64,000 bases of DNA. Source: Desulfosporosinus lacus DSM 15449. Its GTDB lineage: Bacteria > Bacillota > Desulfitobacteriia > Desulfitobacteriales > Desulfitobacteriaceae. The stretch lies in assembly GCF_900129935.1 (NCBI RefSeq), contig NZ_FQXJ01000009.1:1-64000 (forward strand). Reading direction: 5' to 3'. The notes under the pieces were generated by a model that saw nothing but the letters and a program-made list of their open reading frames with translations, was not told the DNA's origin and made no database searches. A program made the position numbers and the translations under genes. Positions 16,707 to 25,343 of the stretch are shown piece by piece (positions within the stretch are counted from its first letter, which is position 1; the number at the start of each line of letters is the position of its first letter).

Positions 16707-17801
16707 ATGTTTGCGAAAAAACGAACTATTTCTTCTAATTCGAGATTATTCATTTTCATATTAGCCATAAGTTTAGTATTAAGCACAGCGGGATGCGGTT
16801 CAAGTCCTGCAAGTTCTGGCGGCAACGCTGCTGAGACAACGAAGCCGATAGAATTAAAACTGGCCTCCTTTTTTCCTGCTACCCACCCCGTTGAAACCGA
16901 AATCACTCAGGGTTGGATAAAAGCTGTGGACAAAGCAACGAATGGCCGGGTTAAAGTTACGAGTTATCCTGCTGAAACGCTTTTGAAATCTGCAGAAACC
17001 TATGAGGGTGTTGTTAAGGGTGTCTCTGATATCGGTATGTCCGCTTACGCCTACACCAGAGGACGTTTTCCGGTCGTTGAAACTTTTTTATTGCCAGGTA
17101 TTCTTAATAAGAATTCCATGTCAGCGAGTTATTCGCTTATGGAAGGGATCAAAACTCTCAATCCTAAAGAGTTGCAAGATACTCATCACCTCTTTAGTTG
17201 GGCCTCTGGACCAGGTAATTTGATGTCAAAGGCTCCTTATCGAGAATTAAAAGATATACAAGGGCTACAAATTGGTGCGAGTACAGGCCTAGTAGGTGAT
17301 GCGCTTAAATTATTAGGCGCTACACCGGTCACAATGCCAATGCCCGAATGGTATGAGGCATTGCAAAAAGGTATCATGAAAGGTGGACTTTCTGCGGGGG
17401 AATTATTAAAGGGTTTTAAATTAGGTGATGTTACTGGTGATTATATTACTCAGACACCTTTCATTTACAATCAAGCTTTCTTCGTTACTATGAATTTGGA
17501 TAAGTGGAATTCTATCCCCGCTGATGTCCAGAAACAAATCGCTGAGGCTACTGAAGGCTATTATGGCGGAGTTGTCCCAGGTATGTGGGACAAAATTAAT
17601 GCGGCGGGCGTGAAATATACACAGGACAAAAAGAAGGTTGAAATAATAACCCTCTCCGAATCTGAAACCGCAAAATGGCTGGACCTTCTTAAACCTCTGC
17701 AAACTAATTATATTACGACATTAAACGGTAAAGGCTTAGAAGGAGAAAAAATCTTAACTGCTGTTAAAGAGATAGTTGATAAAAATAATAAGAAATATTA
17801 G
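16707..17801 (+). CDS. dctP: TRAP transporter solute-binding lipoprotein DctP-type
   Basis: 364 residues from ATG at 16707; AAGGA lies 11 nt upstream, whereas an ATG at 16698 would leave only 2 nt. The N-terminus has basic residues, a hydrophobic segment (LFIFILAISLVL) and a lipobox STAGC with Cys30, so the protein is exported and lipid-anchored. The mature part has TRAP DctP features: KLASFFPATHPVETEI, YPAETLLKSAETYEGV and the mid-protein G-L-Q-I-G-A-S motif region. Such proteins bind organic acids for Na+/H+-driven uptake. The ligand is unknown; an aromatic or alicyclic carboxylate is inferred from the sigma-54 context. It is first in a dctP-dctQ-dctM operon, with a hairpin before dctQ. Confidence 0.92.
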   Translation: MFAKKRTISSNSRLFIFILAISLVLSTAGCGSSPASSGGNAAETTKPIELKLASFFPATHPVETEITQGWIKAVDKATNGRVKVTSYPAETLLKSAETYEGVVKGVSDIGMSAYAYTRGRFPVVETFLLPGILNKNSMSASYSLMEGIKTLNPKELQDTHHLFSWASGPGNLMSKAPYRELKDIQGLQIGASTGLVGDALKLLGATPVTMPMPEWYEALQKGIMKGGLSAGELLKGFKLGDVTGDYITQTPFIYNQAFFVTMNLDKWNSIPADVQKQIAEATEGYYGGVVPGMWDKINAAGVKYTQDKKKVEIITLSESETAKWLDLLKPLQTNYITTLNGKGLEGEKILTAVKEIVDKNNKKY

Positions 17802-17811
17802 TACTATGATG

Positions 17812-17870
17812 ACGAGGGCTTCAAGTGCCAGAGAAGTTTTCAATGCAATTTAGGCACTTAGCCCTCGTTT
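17812..17870 (+). terminator. Hairpin between dctP and dctQ
   Basis: ACGAGGGC pairs with GCCCTCGT (ending 17868) and inside it AAGTGCC pairs with GGCACTT, with a ~23-nt loop and a short TTTAATCTTATTT tail. It is probably a leaky terminator or 3'-end stabiliser that keeps binding protein in excess over the membrane subunits. Confidence 0.6.
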
Positions 17871-17906
17871 AATCTTATTTCTTTAATACTTAAGGGTGGT
17901 GACAAA

Positions 17907-18392
17907 ATGGGAGTAGTAAGCAAATTTGCCGTAAAATTCAGTCATATCCTTGACCTCATTGCAAGGGCGCTTGTAGTAGCTATAATGGTACTGGGCGTTA
18001 CCAATGTCATAACACGCTTTTTTGGAATTAACATACCTGGTACAATTGAGTGGACAGAATTCTTGGCTGCGATGGTTATAGGTCTTTCTCTCGCCTATTG
18101 TGGAGCACAAAGCGGCCATATTTTTTTAGAATTATTTACCGATAAATTTCCCATAAAGGTACAGCATTGGCTACAGATAGTGATCGATCTATTGTCTATG
18201 GTTTTTCTGAGCCTATCTTTTTGGAGAATTATCCTTTACGCCAACGACATGAAGCTTAGCGGACAAGTCTCTATGACGACTAAAACGCCCTATTATATGT
18301 TTATCTATGTGGTTGCTTTTGGTTTGTTGGCATACGCTCTCGTAACTTTAGGATCTATGGCTGACAGCCTTAGAAAGGGGGTGCAGAGATGA
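17907..18392 (+). CDS. dctQ: TRAP transporter small membrane subunit DctQ-type
   Basis: 161 residues with four hydrophobic segments: ALVVAIMVLGVTNVI, FLAAMVIGLSLAYCG, WLQIVIDLLSMVFLSL and YMFIYVVAFGLLAYALV. It contains the DctQ-type pair of a helix ending in R-x-x-G followed by I-E-W-T-E. DctQ contacts the DctM channel subunit in the membrane. RBS AAGGGTGG precedes the ATG, and the stop overlaps the dctM start by 4 nt (ATGA), a sign of coupled translation. Confidence 0.9.
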   Translation: MGVVSKFAVKFSHILDLIARALVVAIMVLGVTNVITRFFGINIPGTIEWTEFLAAMVIGLSLAYCGAQSGHIFLELFTDKFPIKVQHWLQIVIDLLSMVFLSLSFWRIILYANDMKLSGQVSMTTKTPYYMFIYVVAFGLLAYALVTLGSMADSLRKGVQR

Positions 18393-19702
18393 GTCCAACC
18401 ATGACAGGATTTGTTGGCATTCTCGCCTTCTTAGTTTTGTTAGTATTAAGGATGCCTATCGCAATCTCCATGGGGCTTGTAGGTTTAGTAGGTTTTAGTT
18501 ATTTGGTGACTCCTGAAGCAGCCTTCCGTATGCTGGCTTCCGAATTTTATACCTCTTTTGCCAGCTACTCTCTGAGCGTGATTCCAATGTTTGTTTTAAT
18601 GGGTTATTTATCGTATTACTCTGGAGTAGGTACTCGACTTTTTAAGTTTGCCCATGCTACAGTGGGACACCTAGGTGGTGGATTAGCTATGGCAAGTCAG
18701 GTAGCCTGTGCTATTTTCGGAGCAGTTTGCGGTTCCAGTACGGCTACCACGGCGACCATCGGTTCTATCGCTCTTCCAGAAATGAAGAAGTACCAATACA
18801 ATGATTCACTCGCCACTGCCAGTGTGGCTGCAGGAGGCGCGCTGGGTATTTTAATTCCCCCAAGTACTATTTTTGTGATCTACGGAGTATCTACCGAACA
18901 ATCGATTTCCAAGTTGTTCATCGCTGGCATTACTCCGGGTATTATGCTGATGATTGCTTATATGATTACTATTTATATAGTGACTAAACTAAATCCTGCT
19001 TTGTGTCCATCCTCTGGAGGGCCAAGAGCCACTGGACGAGAAATTTTAATTGCACTGCGCGATGGTTTAATAGAAATCATAGCTGTCTTCGTCATTTCTA
19101 TTGGGGGTCTTTTTATAGGGCTTTTTACGCCGACAGAAGCGGGAGCTGTAGGCGCGGCAGGTGTGTGCCTTGTTACATTAATTGGTCGGACGATGAATTG
19201 GGAAAGATTCAACCACGCTCTAAAGGATACCACCAACACAACAGCCATGATTTTATTTATGGTAGCCGGAGCAGTCATCTTCACCCGTTTTTTAGGTATC
19301 AGTCGACTTCCTTCTGAAATGGCTGAATGGGTCAGCGGTTTAGTTCTTCCACGTTTCTTTATCATGCTGATTATTCTGTTTATTTATATGGGTTTGGGTG
19401 CACTTGTCGAGATGATTCCGCTAATTTTACTGACAATACCGATTTTTTACCCAATCGTCGTGGATACTTTGGGTTACGACCCCATCTGGTTTGGGGTCAT
19501 CATCTGTATGACAGTGGCAATCGGAGTAATAACCCCGCCTGTCGGGATCAATGCCTATGTTATTAGAGGGGTAGCAAAAGACGTACCTCTGGGAACCGTT
19601 TTCCGGGGAGTTTGGCCATTTATAGGTGCCGCCGCAATTGTTACTATACTTCTGATTGCCTTTCCTCAAATTGTTACTTATTTGCCTAACTTATTGGATT
19701 AA
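18389..19702 (+). CDS. dctM: TRAP transporter large permease DctM-type
   Basis: 437 residues, highly hydrophobic with about 12 membrane segments. It shows DctM family features: MPIAISMGLVG near the N-terminus, GAVCGSSTATTATIGS, the ASVAAGGALGILIPPST motif, GLFTPTEAGAVGA and GVITPPVGINAYV. It is the transport subunit that drives uptake with an ion gradient. It overlaps dctQ by 4 nt and is followed by a strong terminator, closing the operon. Confidence 0.93.
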   Translation: MSPTMTGFVGILAFLVLLVLRMPIAISMGLVGLVGFSYLVTPEAAFRMLASEFYTSFASYSLSVIPMFVLMGYLSYYSGVGTRLFKFAHATVGHLGGGLAMASQVACAIFGAVCGSSTATTATIGSIALPEMKKYQYNDSLATASVAAGGALGILIPPSTIFVIYGVSTEQSISKLFIAGITPGIMLMIAYMITIYIVTKLNPALCPSSGGPRATGREILIALRDGLIEIIAVFVISIGGLFIGLFTPTEAGAVGAAGVCLVTLIGRTMNWERFNHALKDTTNTTAMILFMVAGAVIFTRFLGISRLPSEMAEWVSGLVLPRFFIMLIILFIYMGLGALVEMIPLILLTIPIFYPIVVDTLGYDPIWFGVIICMTVAIGVITPPVGINAYVIRGVAKDVPLGTVFRGVWPFIGAAAIVTILLIAFPQIVTYLPNLLD

Positions 19703-19776
19703 TATAACAATCGAAAATTATCAATGTTTAACAAATTTGAGAGAGCAATTCTGGGTAATAATAACGACAAAACACA

Positions 19777-19820
19777 AGCGTCCTCGCTCCACTCTGATAG
19801 TGAAAAGAGGACGCTTTTTG
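19777..19820 (+). terminator. Intrinsic terminator after dctM
   Basis: AGCGTCCTC (19777-19785) and GAGGACGCT (19807-19815) form a 9-bp stem followed by TTTTTG. A weaker hairpin, GAGGCTG/CAGCCTC at 19846-19869, lies between this and the convergent aroF gene and may serve the minus strand. Confidence 0.85.
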
Positions 19821-19904
19821 ATTGTTGTAACCATTTAGGATTTTGGAGGCTGAGTTTTCGGACAGCCTCTTCTCAATGCCATTTATCCAATCCCCAGAAC
19901 TCTG

Positions 19905-20729
19905 TCATTCCGAAAATAATTCCCGTCCCACAGCTTCAGCCACAGGTCTTACCCTTCCCATGAGTTCCGCAAAATGTTCGAAATTTAAAGATTGATCACC
20001 GTCGCTTAAAGCAAGCTCCGGTTGAGGGTGAACTTCAATCATTAAGCCGTCAGCACCCGCGGCTATTCCAGCTAAAGCTACCGGGCTGACCAGTGACCAT
20101 TTACCTGTACCGTGGCTGGGATCTAAAAAGACAGGGAGGTGCGTTAATTCCTTTAAGGCAGGAATTGCAGCGATATCTACTGTGTTGCGGGTATACGTCT
20201 CAAACGTCCTAATCCCTCGTTCACATAAAACCACCTGATCGTTCCCTTCTGCCATGATATACTCTGCAGCATAAATCCATTCTTCTAAGGTTGAAGCCAA
20301 ACCACGTTTTAGTAAAACTGGATGCTTGGTTTTCCCGACTTCAGTTAGCAGGGTATAATTTTGCATATTGCGGGATCCAATCTGAAACATATCAGCGACT
20401 TCCCCAACCCGCTCGATGTCACGAGCATCCATAACCTCTGTAACTACCGGCAGTCCGGTTAGTGCCTTAATTTGGGATAACATTTCCAAGCCGCCTATCC
20501 CTTTACCACGAAAAGAATAGGGAGAAGTTCTTGGTTTATAGGCTCCGCCTCTAAGCATTGTGGCTCCAAGACGTTGCACTTCCAAGGCTGTACTCAATAA
20601 CTGCTCATAACTTTCAATAGCACAAGGACCAGCAATAACGACCAACTGAGGGCCCCCGATGATAACATCTCCCACTCGAACCGTAGTGGTTTCTTGTTGT
20701 TCATTCTTCCGTCGAGCGATTAGATTCAC
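19905..20729 (-). CDS. aroF: DAHP synthase (3-deoxy-7-phosphoheptulonate synthase)
   Basis: 274 residues of the type I-beta (AroA-beta/KDO8P-like) DAHP synthase. It has [42 protein letters not shown] and [12 protein letters not shown], which hold phosphoenolpyruvate, erythrose-4-phosphate and metal ligands. It catalyses the first step of the shikimate pathway in the cytoplasm. There is no fused chorismate mutase or FL regulatory domain of full length; the short N-terminal extension is too small. Feedback control may therefore come from the separate aroH product or at RNA level. It is last in the hutP-aroH-aroF operon, 53 nt after aroH. Confidence 0.93.
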   Translation of the reverse strand: MNLIARRKNEQQETTTVRVGDVIIGGPQLVVIAGPCAIESYEQLLSTALEVQRLGATMLRGGAYKPRTSPYSFRGKGIGGLEMLSQIKALTGLPVVTEVMDARDIERVGEVADMFQIGSRNMQNYTLLTEVGKTKHPVLLKRGLASTLEEWIYAAEYIMAEGNDQVVLCERGIRTFETYTRNTVDIAAIPALKELTHLPVFLDPSHGTGKWSLVSPVALAGIAAGADGLMIEVHPQPELALSDGDQSLNFEHFAELMGRVRPVAEAVGRELFSE

Positions 20730-20782
20730 CGCGCTCCCCTACTTCCTTATTAAAGTTACAGCTTAATTAATCCCTTGATTAT

Positions 20783-21154
20783 CTAACTATCAATATCTAC
20801 TACAAGATCTTTACGTAAATTTACCGCATTGCGCAAAAAAATATGCCGAATTTCCTTTTGGCTACAGTCAGTATTTGCATGTAAAAGTACCCGAATGCAA
20901 TATGGAAGTGCATCAGGTACCGGAATTTCCGTCGAACATAGAAGCGGTACTAACTGCCAGCCTATTGCTCTTGCACTTGATGCCGGAAAATCAGCATTTA
21001 AATCCGGTGTAACCGTGAAAATCGCACTAACCAAGTCTTCTGTGCAAAGTGAATTTTCGTTGAGAATCATTGTTAGAAGTTCTTGGGTTGCTTCCCGTAT
21101 CTCCTCTGGATCATTGCGATCAACGGTTGTCGCACCTCGTATTCCTCGCACCAT
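20783..21154 (-). CDS. aroH: Chorismate mutase, AroH class
   Basis: 123 residues matching the trimeric AroH fold: [11 protein letters not shown] at the N-terminus, [19 protein letters not shown] and [11 protein letters not shown]. Arg90-type residues in the CIRVL segment bind chorismate in the family. It converts chorismate to prephenate for Phe and Tyr synthesis. It lies 9 nt after the hutP-family gene and before aroF, forming an aromatic amino-acid unit. Confidence 0.95.
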   Translation of the reverse strand: MVRGIRGATTVDRNDPEEIREATQELLTMILNENSLCTEDLVSAIFTVTPDLNADFPASSARAIGWQLVPLLCSTEIPVPDALPYCIRVLLHANTDCSQKEIRHIFLRNAVNLRKDLVVDIDS

Positions 21155-21163
21155 CTTCTCCCC

Positions 21164-21580
21164 CTATTCCTTGGGAGCAACGCGATGTCCCAATCCTACT
21201 GCCACTTCATCTAAATGTAAGAGTCCTATTCCAAAAAATACTGCAACACTTAAATGATCATTCTGACGAGCAATTCCAATTTTCCCACCAATATTTAAGC
21301 CCATTGCTTTATTCATTATCTGACTTAAGGCTTCACGAGTTGCACCAGCTACTGCTCCTTCATCCCCATGTGTCTCTTGAATTGCCCCTTCGCGTTTAGC
21401 GGCTACTATAGCTCGTTCTACAATCTTACGAACCGAAGCGATGTACTCGCCACCATAATCGACAGCGGCTGTCTTAACACCATTTCTGAGATAGGACTCT
21501 TTTAAATGGACCTCTTCTTCTCTGCTTTCTGTCATAGCCATCTTTAACGCAGCAAGCGCAATTTTTTTGCTCTGTGTCAT
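21164..21580 (-). CDS. hutP: HutP-family RNA-binding antiterminator
   Basis: 138 residues resembling HutP of Bacillus: an N-terminal helix, then AGATREALSQIMNKAMGLNIGGKIGIARQNDHLSVAVFFGIGLLHLDEVAVGLGHR split over the core, including the ending that carries His residues used for metal binding. HutP binds RNA with a divalent metal and its ligand (His in B. subtilis) and prevents termination. Here it heads an aromatic amino-acid operon instead of hut genes. An intrinsic hairpin lies in its own leader, so autoregulation or control of aro expression is plausible. The ligand is unknown. RBS GAGGAAG lies 8 nt before ATG. Confidence 0.88.
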   Translation of the reverse strand: MTQSKKIALAALKMAMTESREEEVHLKESYLRNGVKTAAVDYGGEYIASVRKIVERAIVAAKREGAIQETHGDEGAVAGATREALSQIMNKAMGLNIGGKIGIARQNDHLSVAVFFGIGLLHLDEVAVGLGHRVAPKE

Positions 21581-21640
21581 CTAAGCGTTCTTCCTCTCTT
21601 ATCAGTACTTATTAAATATTAAACAGCAGTATAAATGGTA

Positions 21641-21664
21641 GAAAAAGACACCTTTCAGTGTCTT
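21641..21664 (-). terminator. Leader hairpin/attenuator upstream of hutP-aroH-aroF
   Basis: On the minus strand AAGACAC-TGAAAG-GTGTCTT runs directly into TTTTTC. It lies ~160 nt downstream of the predicted promoter and 61 nt before the hutP ATG, so it would terminate the operon's own transcript unless antitermination occurs. It could alternatively only insulate the upstream gene. Confidence 0.68.
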
Positions 21665-21731
21665 AGTTTTCTTATAAAACCATCCCACCATTCTTCACTT
21701 ATGCAATTCTAATTTGCAAACTTTATTAAAG

Positions 21732-21755
21732 TTAACCTTTATACCGTCCTGCCAT
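21732..21755 (-). CDS. Seven-residue leader ORF MAGRYKG
   Basis: AAGGAGGG followed 5 nt later by ATG GCA GGA CGG TAT AAA GGT TAA. The ribosome site is among the best in the window yet serves only seven codons, between the promoter at 21814-21842 and the hairpin at 21641-21664. This is the layout of a translated leader in attenuation. It has a single Tyr codon and no run of regulatory codons, so the mechanism is open. The ribosome site also overlaps an array of NAG triplets (21757-21778) of the sort HutP proteins bind. Confidence 0.5.
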   Translation of the reverse strand: MAGRYKG

Positions 21756-21813
21756 ACTACCCTCCTTTTCTCATCTAATAAATGAGAATATAACAAAACA
21801 ATAATTACCAATA

Positions 21814-21842
21814 ATTATAGTACTACGAAGAGCGCTTTGCAA
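21814..21842 (-). promoter_or_regulatory. Sigma-A-type promoter of hutP-aroH-aroF
   Basis: The minus strand has TTGCAA, a 17-nt spacer and a perfect TATAAT. The start would be near 21807, giving a ~225-nt leader. The -35 element abuts the 3' end of the upstream gene (stop at 21845). Confidence 0.7.
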
Positions 21843-21844
21843 CA

Positions 21845-22333
21845 CTAGGGCTTCACAGTAAAGTTCATGATATTACCTTGTAATATCATGATCTGGTTAT
21901 GACGGGGTTCAAGTAACCGAGCATCTTTTTTAATGACCTGAACTCTTATGGTCTGAGCAACCCCTATCCCATCCAACTGAATTTGCCCGGATTGAACCGC
22001 AATTTGTTGTTCTCCTTTTGCCAAATCAGCAATTACCGTACCATTTTGAACCACACGAATTGGAGCTGCTGGTGTAGCTTTTAAAGTTATCTGCCATGTC
22101 TTAGCCACTCCTTCACGCTCAGCATTGGCGAGTGCAGGCAGTTCCATAGGAGGAGCTTCCACCTTGGCCGCTACTGTCATATAAAAATCAAGTGGATCCC
22201 TTACCGCACTTAACTGCATTAATAAAAGTAAAACTGATGCCAAAACCATAACCCTGATAATCCGTCGTTCTCCTCGCTGAACTATGTTCCACAACCACTC
22301 TAATAAACTTCCTCTTCGACGCACGAACATCAC
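21845..22333 (-). CDS. Membrane-anchored hypothetical protein
   Basis: Up to 162 residues, not recognised. An arginine-rich N-terminus (VRRRGSLLEWLW, RGERRIIRV) precedes one membrane helix (MVLASVLLLLMQL, about 30-42). The C-terminal ~115 residues should then lie outside the membrane and look beta-rich, with no catalytic motif. The start is uncertain: the GTG at 22333 overlaps its SD, and a GTG three codons later has AGGTG at a better distance. It lies 40 nt after the baiN-like gene, so the two are probably cotranscribed. Confidence 0.65.
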   Translation of the reverse strand: MMFVRRRGSLLEWLWNIVQRGERRIIRVMVLASVLLLLMQLSAVRDPLDFYMTVAAKVEAPPMELPALANAEREGVAKTWQITLKATPAAPIRVVQNGTVIADLAKGEQQIAVQSGQIQLDGIGVAQTIRVQVIKKDARLLEPRHNQIMILQGNIMNFTVKP

Positions 22334-22373
22334 CTCGAAAAGAGTCTATGCAGAAAGCGTATTAATCAGACCA

Positions 22374-23621
22374 TTAACTGACAACATTCCCTGCTGCTTG
22401 ACCAGCTCTGTACCCCATGGCAAAAGCAGCTTGAAGGTTATATCCACCTGTTATGCCGTCAACATCTACAACCTCACCAGCCCAATAAAGTCCTTCAACA
22501 CATTTTGAGGCCATGGTTTTAGGATTTATTTCTTTGACACTAATTCCCCCTGCCGTTACAATCGCTGTCTCTATGGAGAGAGTGTCTGTGATGGTGAGGG
22601 GTAATCCTTGTAATAATTTAACCAAGGACTTGCGCTCTTCACGGCTGATTTGATGAACAACCCCTTCTGGATTTATCCCGCTGAGACGGATTAGAACTGG
22701 AATCAAGCTTTGGGGTAGAAGATCATCCAGGGCATTTTTAGACTGCTTATTACTATACTTTTGAAAATCCCGTTGAACTCGGAGATCTAACTGTTCTGCT
22801 GAAAGGGCTGGTTTAAGATTAATCCGAAGTTCGACTTGCTTTCCTTCACGAAGGGCATCCCCCGCTTGACGACTCAACGTCAAAATAATGGGACCGGATA
22901 CTCCAAAGTGTGTAAACAGCATTTCCCCAAACTCAGCAATCTGCTTCTTGCCCCCAATCCATAATGATGCTTCAACATTTCTCAGGGCAAGTCCCTGAAG
23001 CTCTTTTACCCAGTCTTCAGCTGTCTTGAGAGGAACCAACGCAGGTCGAGGGGTAATCACACTGTGACCCAGTTTTCGAGCAAACCGGAATCCGTCCCCG
23101 TTTGACCCAGTCGCGGGATAGGAAGATCCGCCGGTACAAATGAGCACCCTAGGAGCCAGATACCTTTGTCCATTCCCTCGCACCCCTATTACCTGTCCAT
23201 TCTCAACCAAAACTTCTTCCACTGCAATTCCCGATTTTATAGTGACTCCTTTATTCTTGAGAAACGTCACTAAGGCATCAACGATTTTTTCAGCATCATC
23301 GGAGACAGGAAAAACTCGTCCTCCTCGTTCAACTTTTGTCTCAACTCCATAACTGGCGAAAAATTCTCTCAAGGCCACATTATCAAAATCCCGCAAAATG
23401 CCGTGTAAAAAGCGTCCATTTCCAGGATAATGGCTAATAAAATCAGACACATTTTCAACATTAGTTATGTTACAGCGTCCCTTACCTGAAATTGCAATTT
23501 TCCGGCCTAAACGTTCCTTCTTTTCAAGTAAAAGAACCTTTGCACCTCCTCTTGCAGCTTGTCCGGCAGCCATCATGCCTGCAGCCCCGCCACCTACTAC
23601 TATAACTTGATACTCGTTCAT
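22374..23621 (-). CDS. FAD-dependent oxidoreductase, BaiN/YhiN (HI0933) family
   Basis: 415 residues with the HI0933-like flavoprotein layout: an N-terminal dinucleotide fold (VIVVGGGAAGMMAAGQAARGG), KKERLGRKIAISGKGRCNITN, LICTGGSSYPATGSNGDG, a middle insertion domain and the C-terminal FAD motif ASKCVEGLYWAGEVVDVDG followed by GGYNLQAAFAMG. The family is conserved and cytoplasmic; some members act on bile-acid intermediates, but the usual substrate is unknown. It faces away from the small gene at 23819. Confidence 0.92.
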   Translation of the reverse strand: MNEYQVIVVGGGAAGMMAAGQAARGGAKVLLLEKKERLGRKIAISGKGRCNITNVENVSDFISHYPGNGRFLHGILRDFDNVALREFFASYGVETKVERGGRVFPVSDDAEKIVDALVTFLKNKGVTIKSGIAVEEVLVENGQVIGVRGNGQRYLAPRVLICTGGSSYPATGSNGDGFRFARKLGHSVITPRPALVPLKTAEDWVKELQGLALRNVEASLWIGGKKQIAEFGEMLFTHFGVSGPIILTLSRQAGDALREGKQVELRINLKPALSAEQLDLRVQRDFQKYSNKQSKNALDDLLPQSLIPVLIRLSGINPEGVVHQISREERKSLVKLLQGLPLTITDTLSIETAIVTAGGISVKEINPKTMASKCVEGLYWAGEVVDVDGITGGYNLQAAFAMGYRAGQAAGNVVS

Positions 23622-23818
23622 CTTAATTCCTTTCTTTCATTGACTCAGCTTCATATTAGCGGCTTAATTGAGTCAATAGTTATGTTATCGGCCTTCTAGT
23701 CCTTTACGGATTCAGGGTAGACATCCGTTAAGGATTAGCTTGTTTTTTGCCCCAGAAACTATTCTGTGCTAAGATTGAGAATAGCTTACATATAAAATTA
23801 GTTTGGGAGGAATGTTTA

Positions 23819-24088
23819 ATGAGTCTTGACCAACGTTCTATCATTTTAGCACAAATTTCTGCTGCAGTTGCCTGTAATGCCCTGGCAGCACTCCGTCTAG
23901 CAATTACCGAGGGAACAAATGCAGGTTTATCTAAAGCAGAAATCCAAGAAATTATAAGCTTAGCTAAAGATATTCAACAACAACCTATTTCTCATGTAAC
24001 CCATCTAACTGACCAAGTTTTGCGTGAACCCAAGAAAAAAGCACACGAACATAGCGCTCATTGCGGATGTGGCGGACACCATGCTTAA
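23819..24088 (+). CDS. Small CMD/AhpD-like protein with Cys-His tail
   Basis: 89 residues from ATG at 23819 (GGGAGGAATGTTTA upstream). The helical core AAVACNALAALRLAITEGTN with LSKAEIQEIISLAKDI has the pattern of a carboxymuconolactone-decarboxylase/AhpD helical repeat, but the CxxC redox pair is reduced to one Cys. The tail HEHSAHCGCGGHHA is rich in Cys and His and could bind a metal. Function unknown. It converges with the polyferredoxin gene, 7 nt away. Confidence 0.75.
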   Translation: MSLDQRSIILAQISAAVACNALAALRLAITEGTNAGLSKAEIQEIISLAKDIQQQPISHVTHLTDQVLREPKKKAHEHSAHCGCGGHHA

Positions 24089-24095
24089 CGTACAA

Positions 24096-25175
24096 CTAGA
24101 GGGAGAAGAATCCTCTGTTGGCAGGATCACTGGTGGCACAGACTAAGCATAATTCTCCTTTATCAAAAATACGTTTTCCACATTGGTTACAATACTTGGG
24201 ACAGCCTTCGTGGACTAATATTTTTCCAGTAATTAACCGATGAGATAAGGGCTTAAAACTAAATGTCAGAGCTTTTGACCGACAGGTTTCCACACAACGG
24301 TGACATTGAACGCACTTCTGGGGTTCAAAAATAAGCCGCATGGATGTGATCTGCTCCTCTTTTGTCTGATCTTCCTCACCAGTGTCTGAGTTCCTTTCTT
24401 CTCGCTTTTGCAAGGCTTCTTGGGGACAAATTGCCGCACAAACACCACAACTGGTACATGAATCAGCAACTACAGCTAAAGCATGAAAAGGGATCTTTTC
24501 CTCTGCCGAAGCCTCAAAGGCTTCGAGGAGCCACTGACGAGTTTTTGGAATTTGATAGGATTCATCCGCCGCCATGCTTGGCAACCATTCCTCGATTTTC
24601 TCCCGACTTTTTTGCCGCCAGCCCAATTTAGAATCCTTTTTAGTAACGATCCTGCGTCCGCTAACTTCAGTAAGCACTGGTTTCTCAGCAAGCCCTTGAT
24701 CAGGTCGTACTTTAATATGGACAGCAGGATGATCCGGCCAGTCGGCATGAACCTGTTTAAAGATCTCAACACTGGATGCACATGCCTGTCGATCCTCACA
24801 GTCTGAGCAAACTCCCGTTATAATAGTTGCTGTTTTTTCCTTAGCCAGCAACATCAGAGTCATCCAACTGTCTCGATCCAGTATCCCTAAGCACGGAATC
24901 TCAAAACCCTGAGGGACCGCCCTTGGGCAGTTTAAAACGATTCTTTCTGACTCTGACAGATAATTATGGAGCTTGTCAATTGAATGATCTACAAAACCGC
25001 CACTCGGGCAAACAGCCATACAAACTCCGCATTCTGTGCATTGTTTAGTATCTAGCTCTCGATACTCTGAGATAGCTTGATGCGGACAACTCTCTATACA
25101 TAATTTACACGAACGGGCATAAGGTCTTTTAGTATTTAGACAATTCCCATTGTGGTATATCATTTGACATATCAT
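24096..25175 (-). CDS. Multi-cluster 4Fe-4S ferredoxin protein
   Basis: 359 residues with at least four 4Fe-4S motifs. Two are N-terminal (CKLCIESCPH; CTECGVCMAVCPSG), two are C-terminal (CTSCGVCAAICPQ; CVQCHRCVETCRS), and there is a C-terminal zinc-ribbon-like set (CPKYCNQCGKR...CLVC). The middle ~150 residues hold a NCPRAVP...CLGIL...GVCSDCEDRQAC segment resembling the MvhD-like or NIL-type cysteine patterns of other polyferredoxins. It probably shuttles electrons in the cytoplasm; the partner is not known. It is separated from the lactate regulator by ~165 bp. Confidence 0.85.
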   Translation of the reverse strand: MICQMIYHNGNCLNTKRPYARSCKLCIESCPHQAISEYRELDTKQCTECGVCMAVCPSGGFVDHSIDKLHNYLSESERIVLNCPRAVPQGFEIPCLGILDRDSWMTLMLLAKEKTATIITGVCSDCEDRQACASSVEIFKQVHADWPDHPAVHIKVRPDQGLAEKPVLTEVSGRRIVTKKDSKLGWRQKSREKIEEWLPSMAADESYQIPKTRQWLLEAFEASAEEKIPFHALAVVADSCTSCGVCAAICPQEALQKREERNSDTGEEDQTKEEQITSMRLIFEPQKCVQCHRCVETCRSKALTFSFKPLSHRLITGKILVHEGCPKYCNQCGKRIFDKGELCLVCATSDPANRGFFSL

Positions 25176-25301
25176 AGTTACATCCTCGCTAATAATTACT
25201 TCTTGTCCATGACTATTCGCTTTCCATCTCGGATTTCCTTCCTACATAGTATGATTACCTTCCGCTATCTCCCTCATTCTTAAGAGTTCACTTTCTTAGC
25301 C

Positions 25302-25343
25302 AAAAGAGGCAGGAAACACTTCAGCAGTGTTTCCGCCTCTTTT
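25302..25343 (-). terminator. Terminator of the GntR-family gene
   Basis: AAAAGAGGC and GCCTCTTTT flank an inner GGAAACACT/AGTGTTTCC stem with loop TCAGC. It overlaps the stop codon of the regulator; T-runs exist on both strands, so it may work both ways. Confidence 0.85.
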
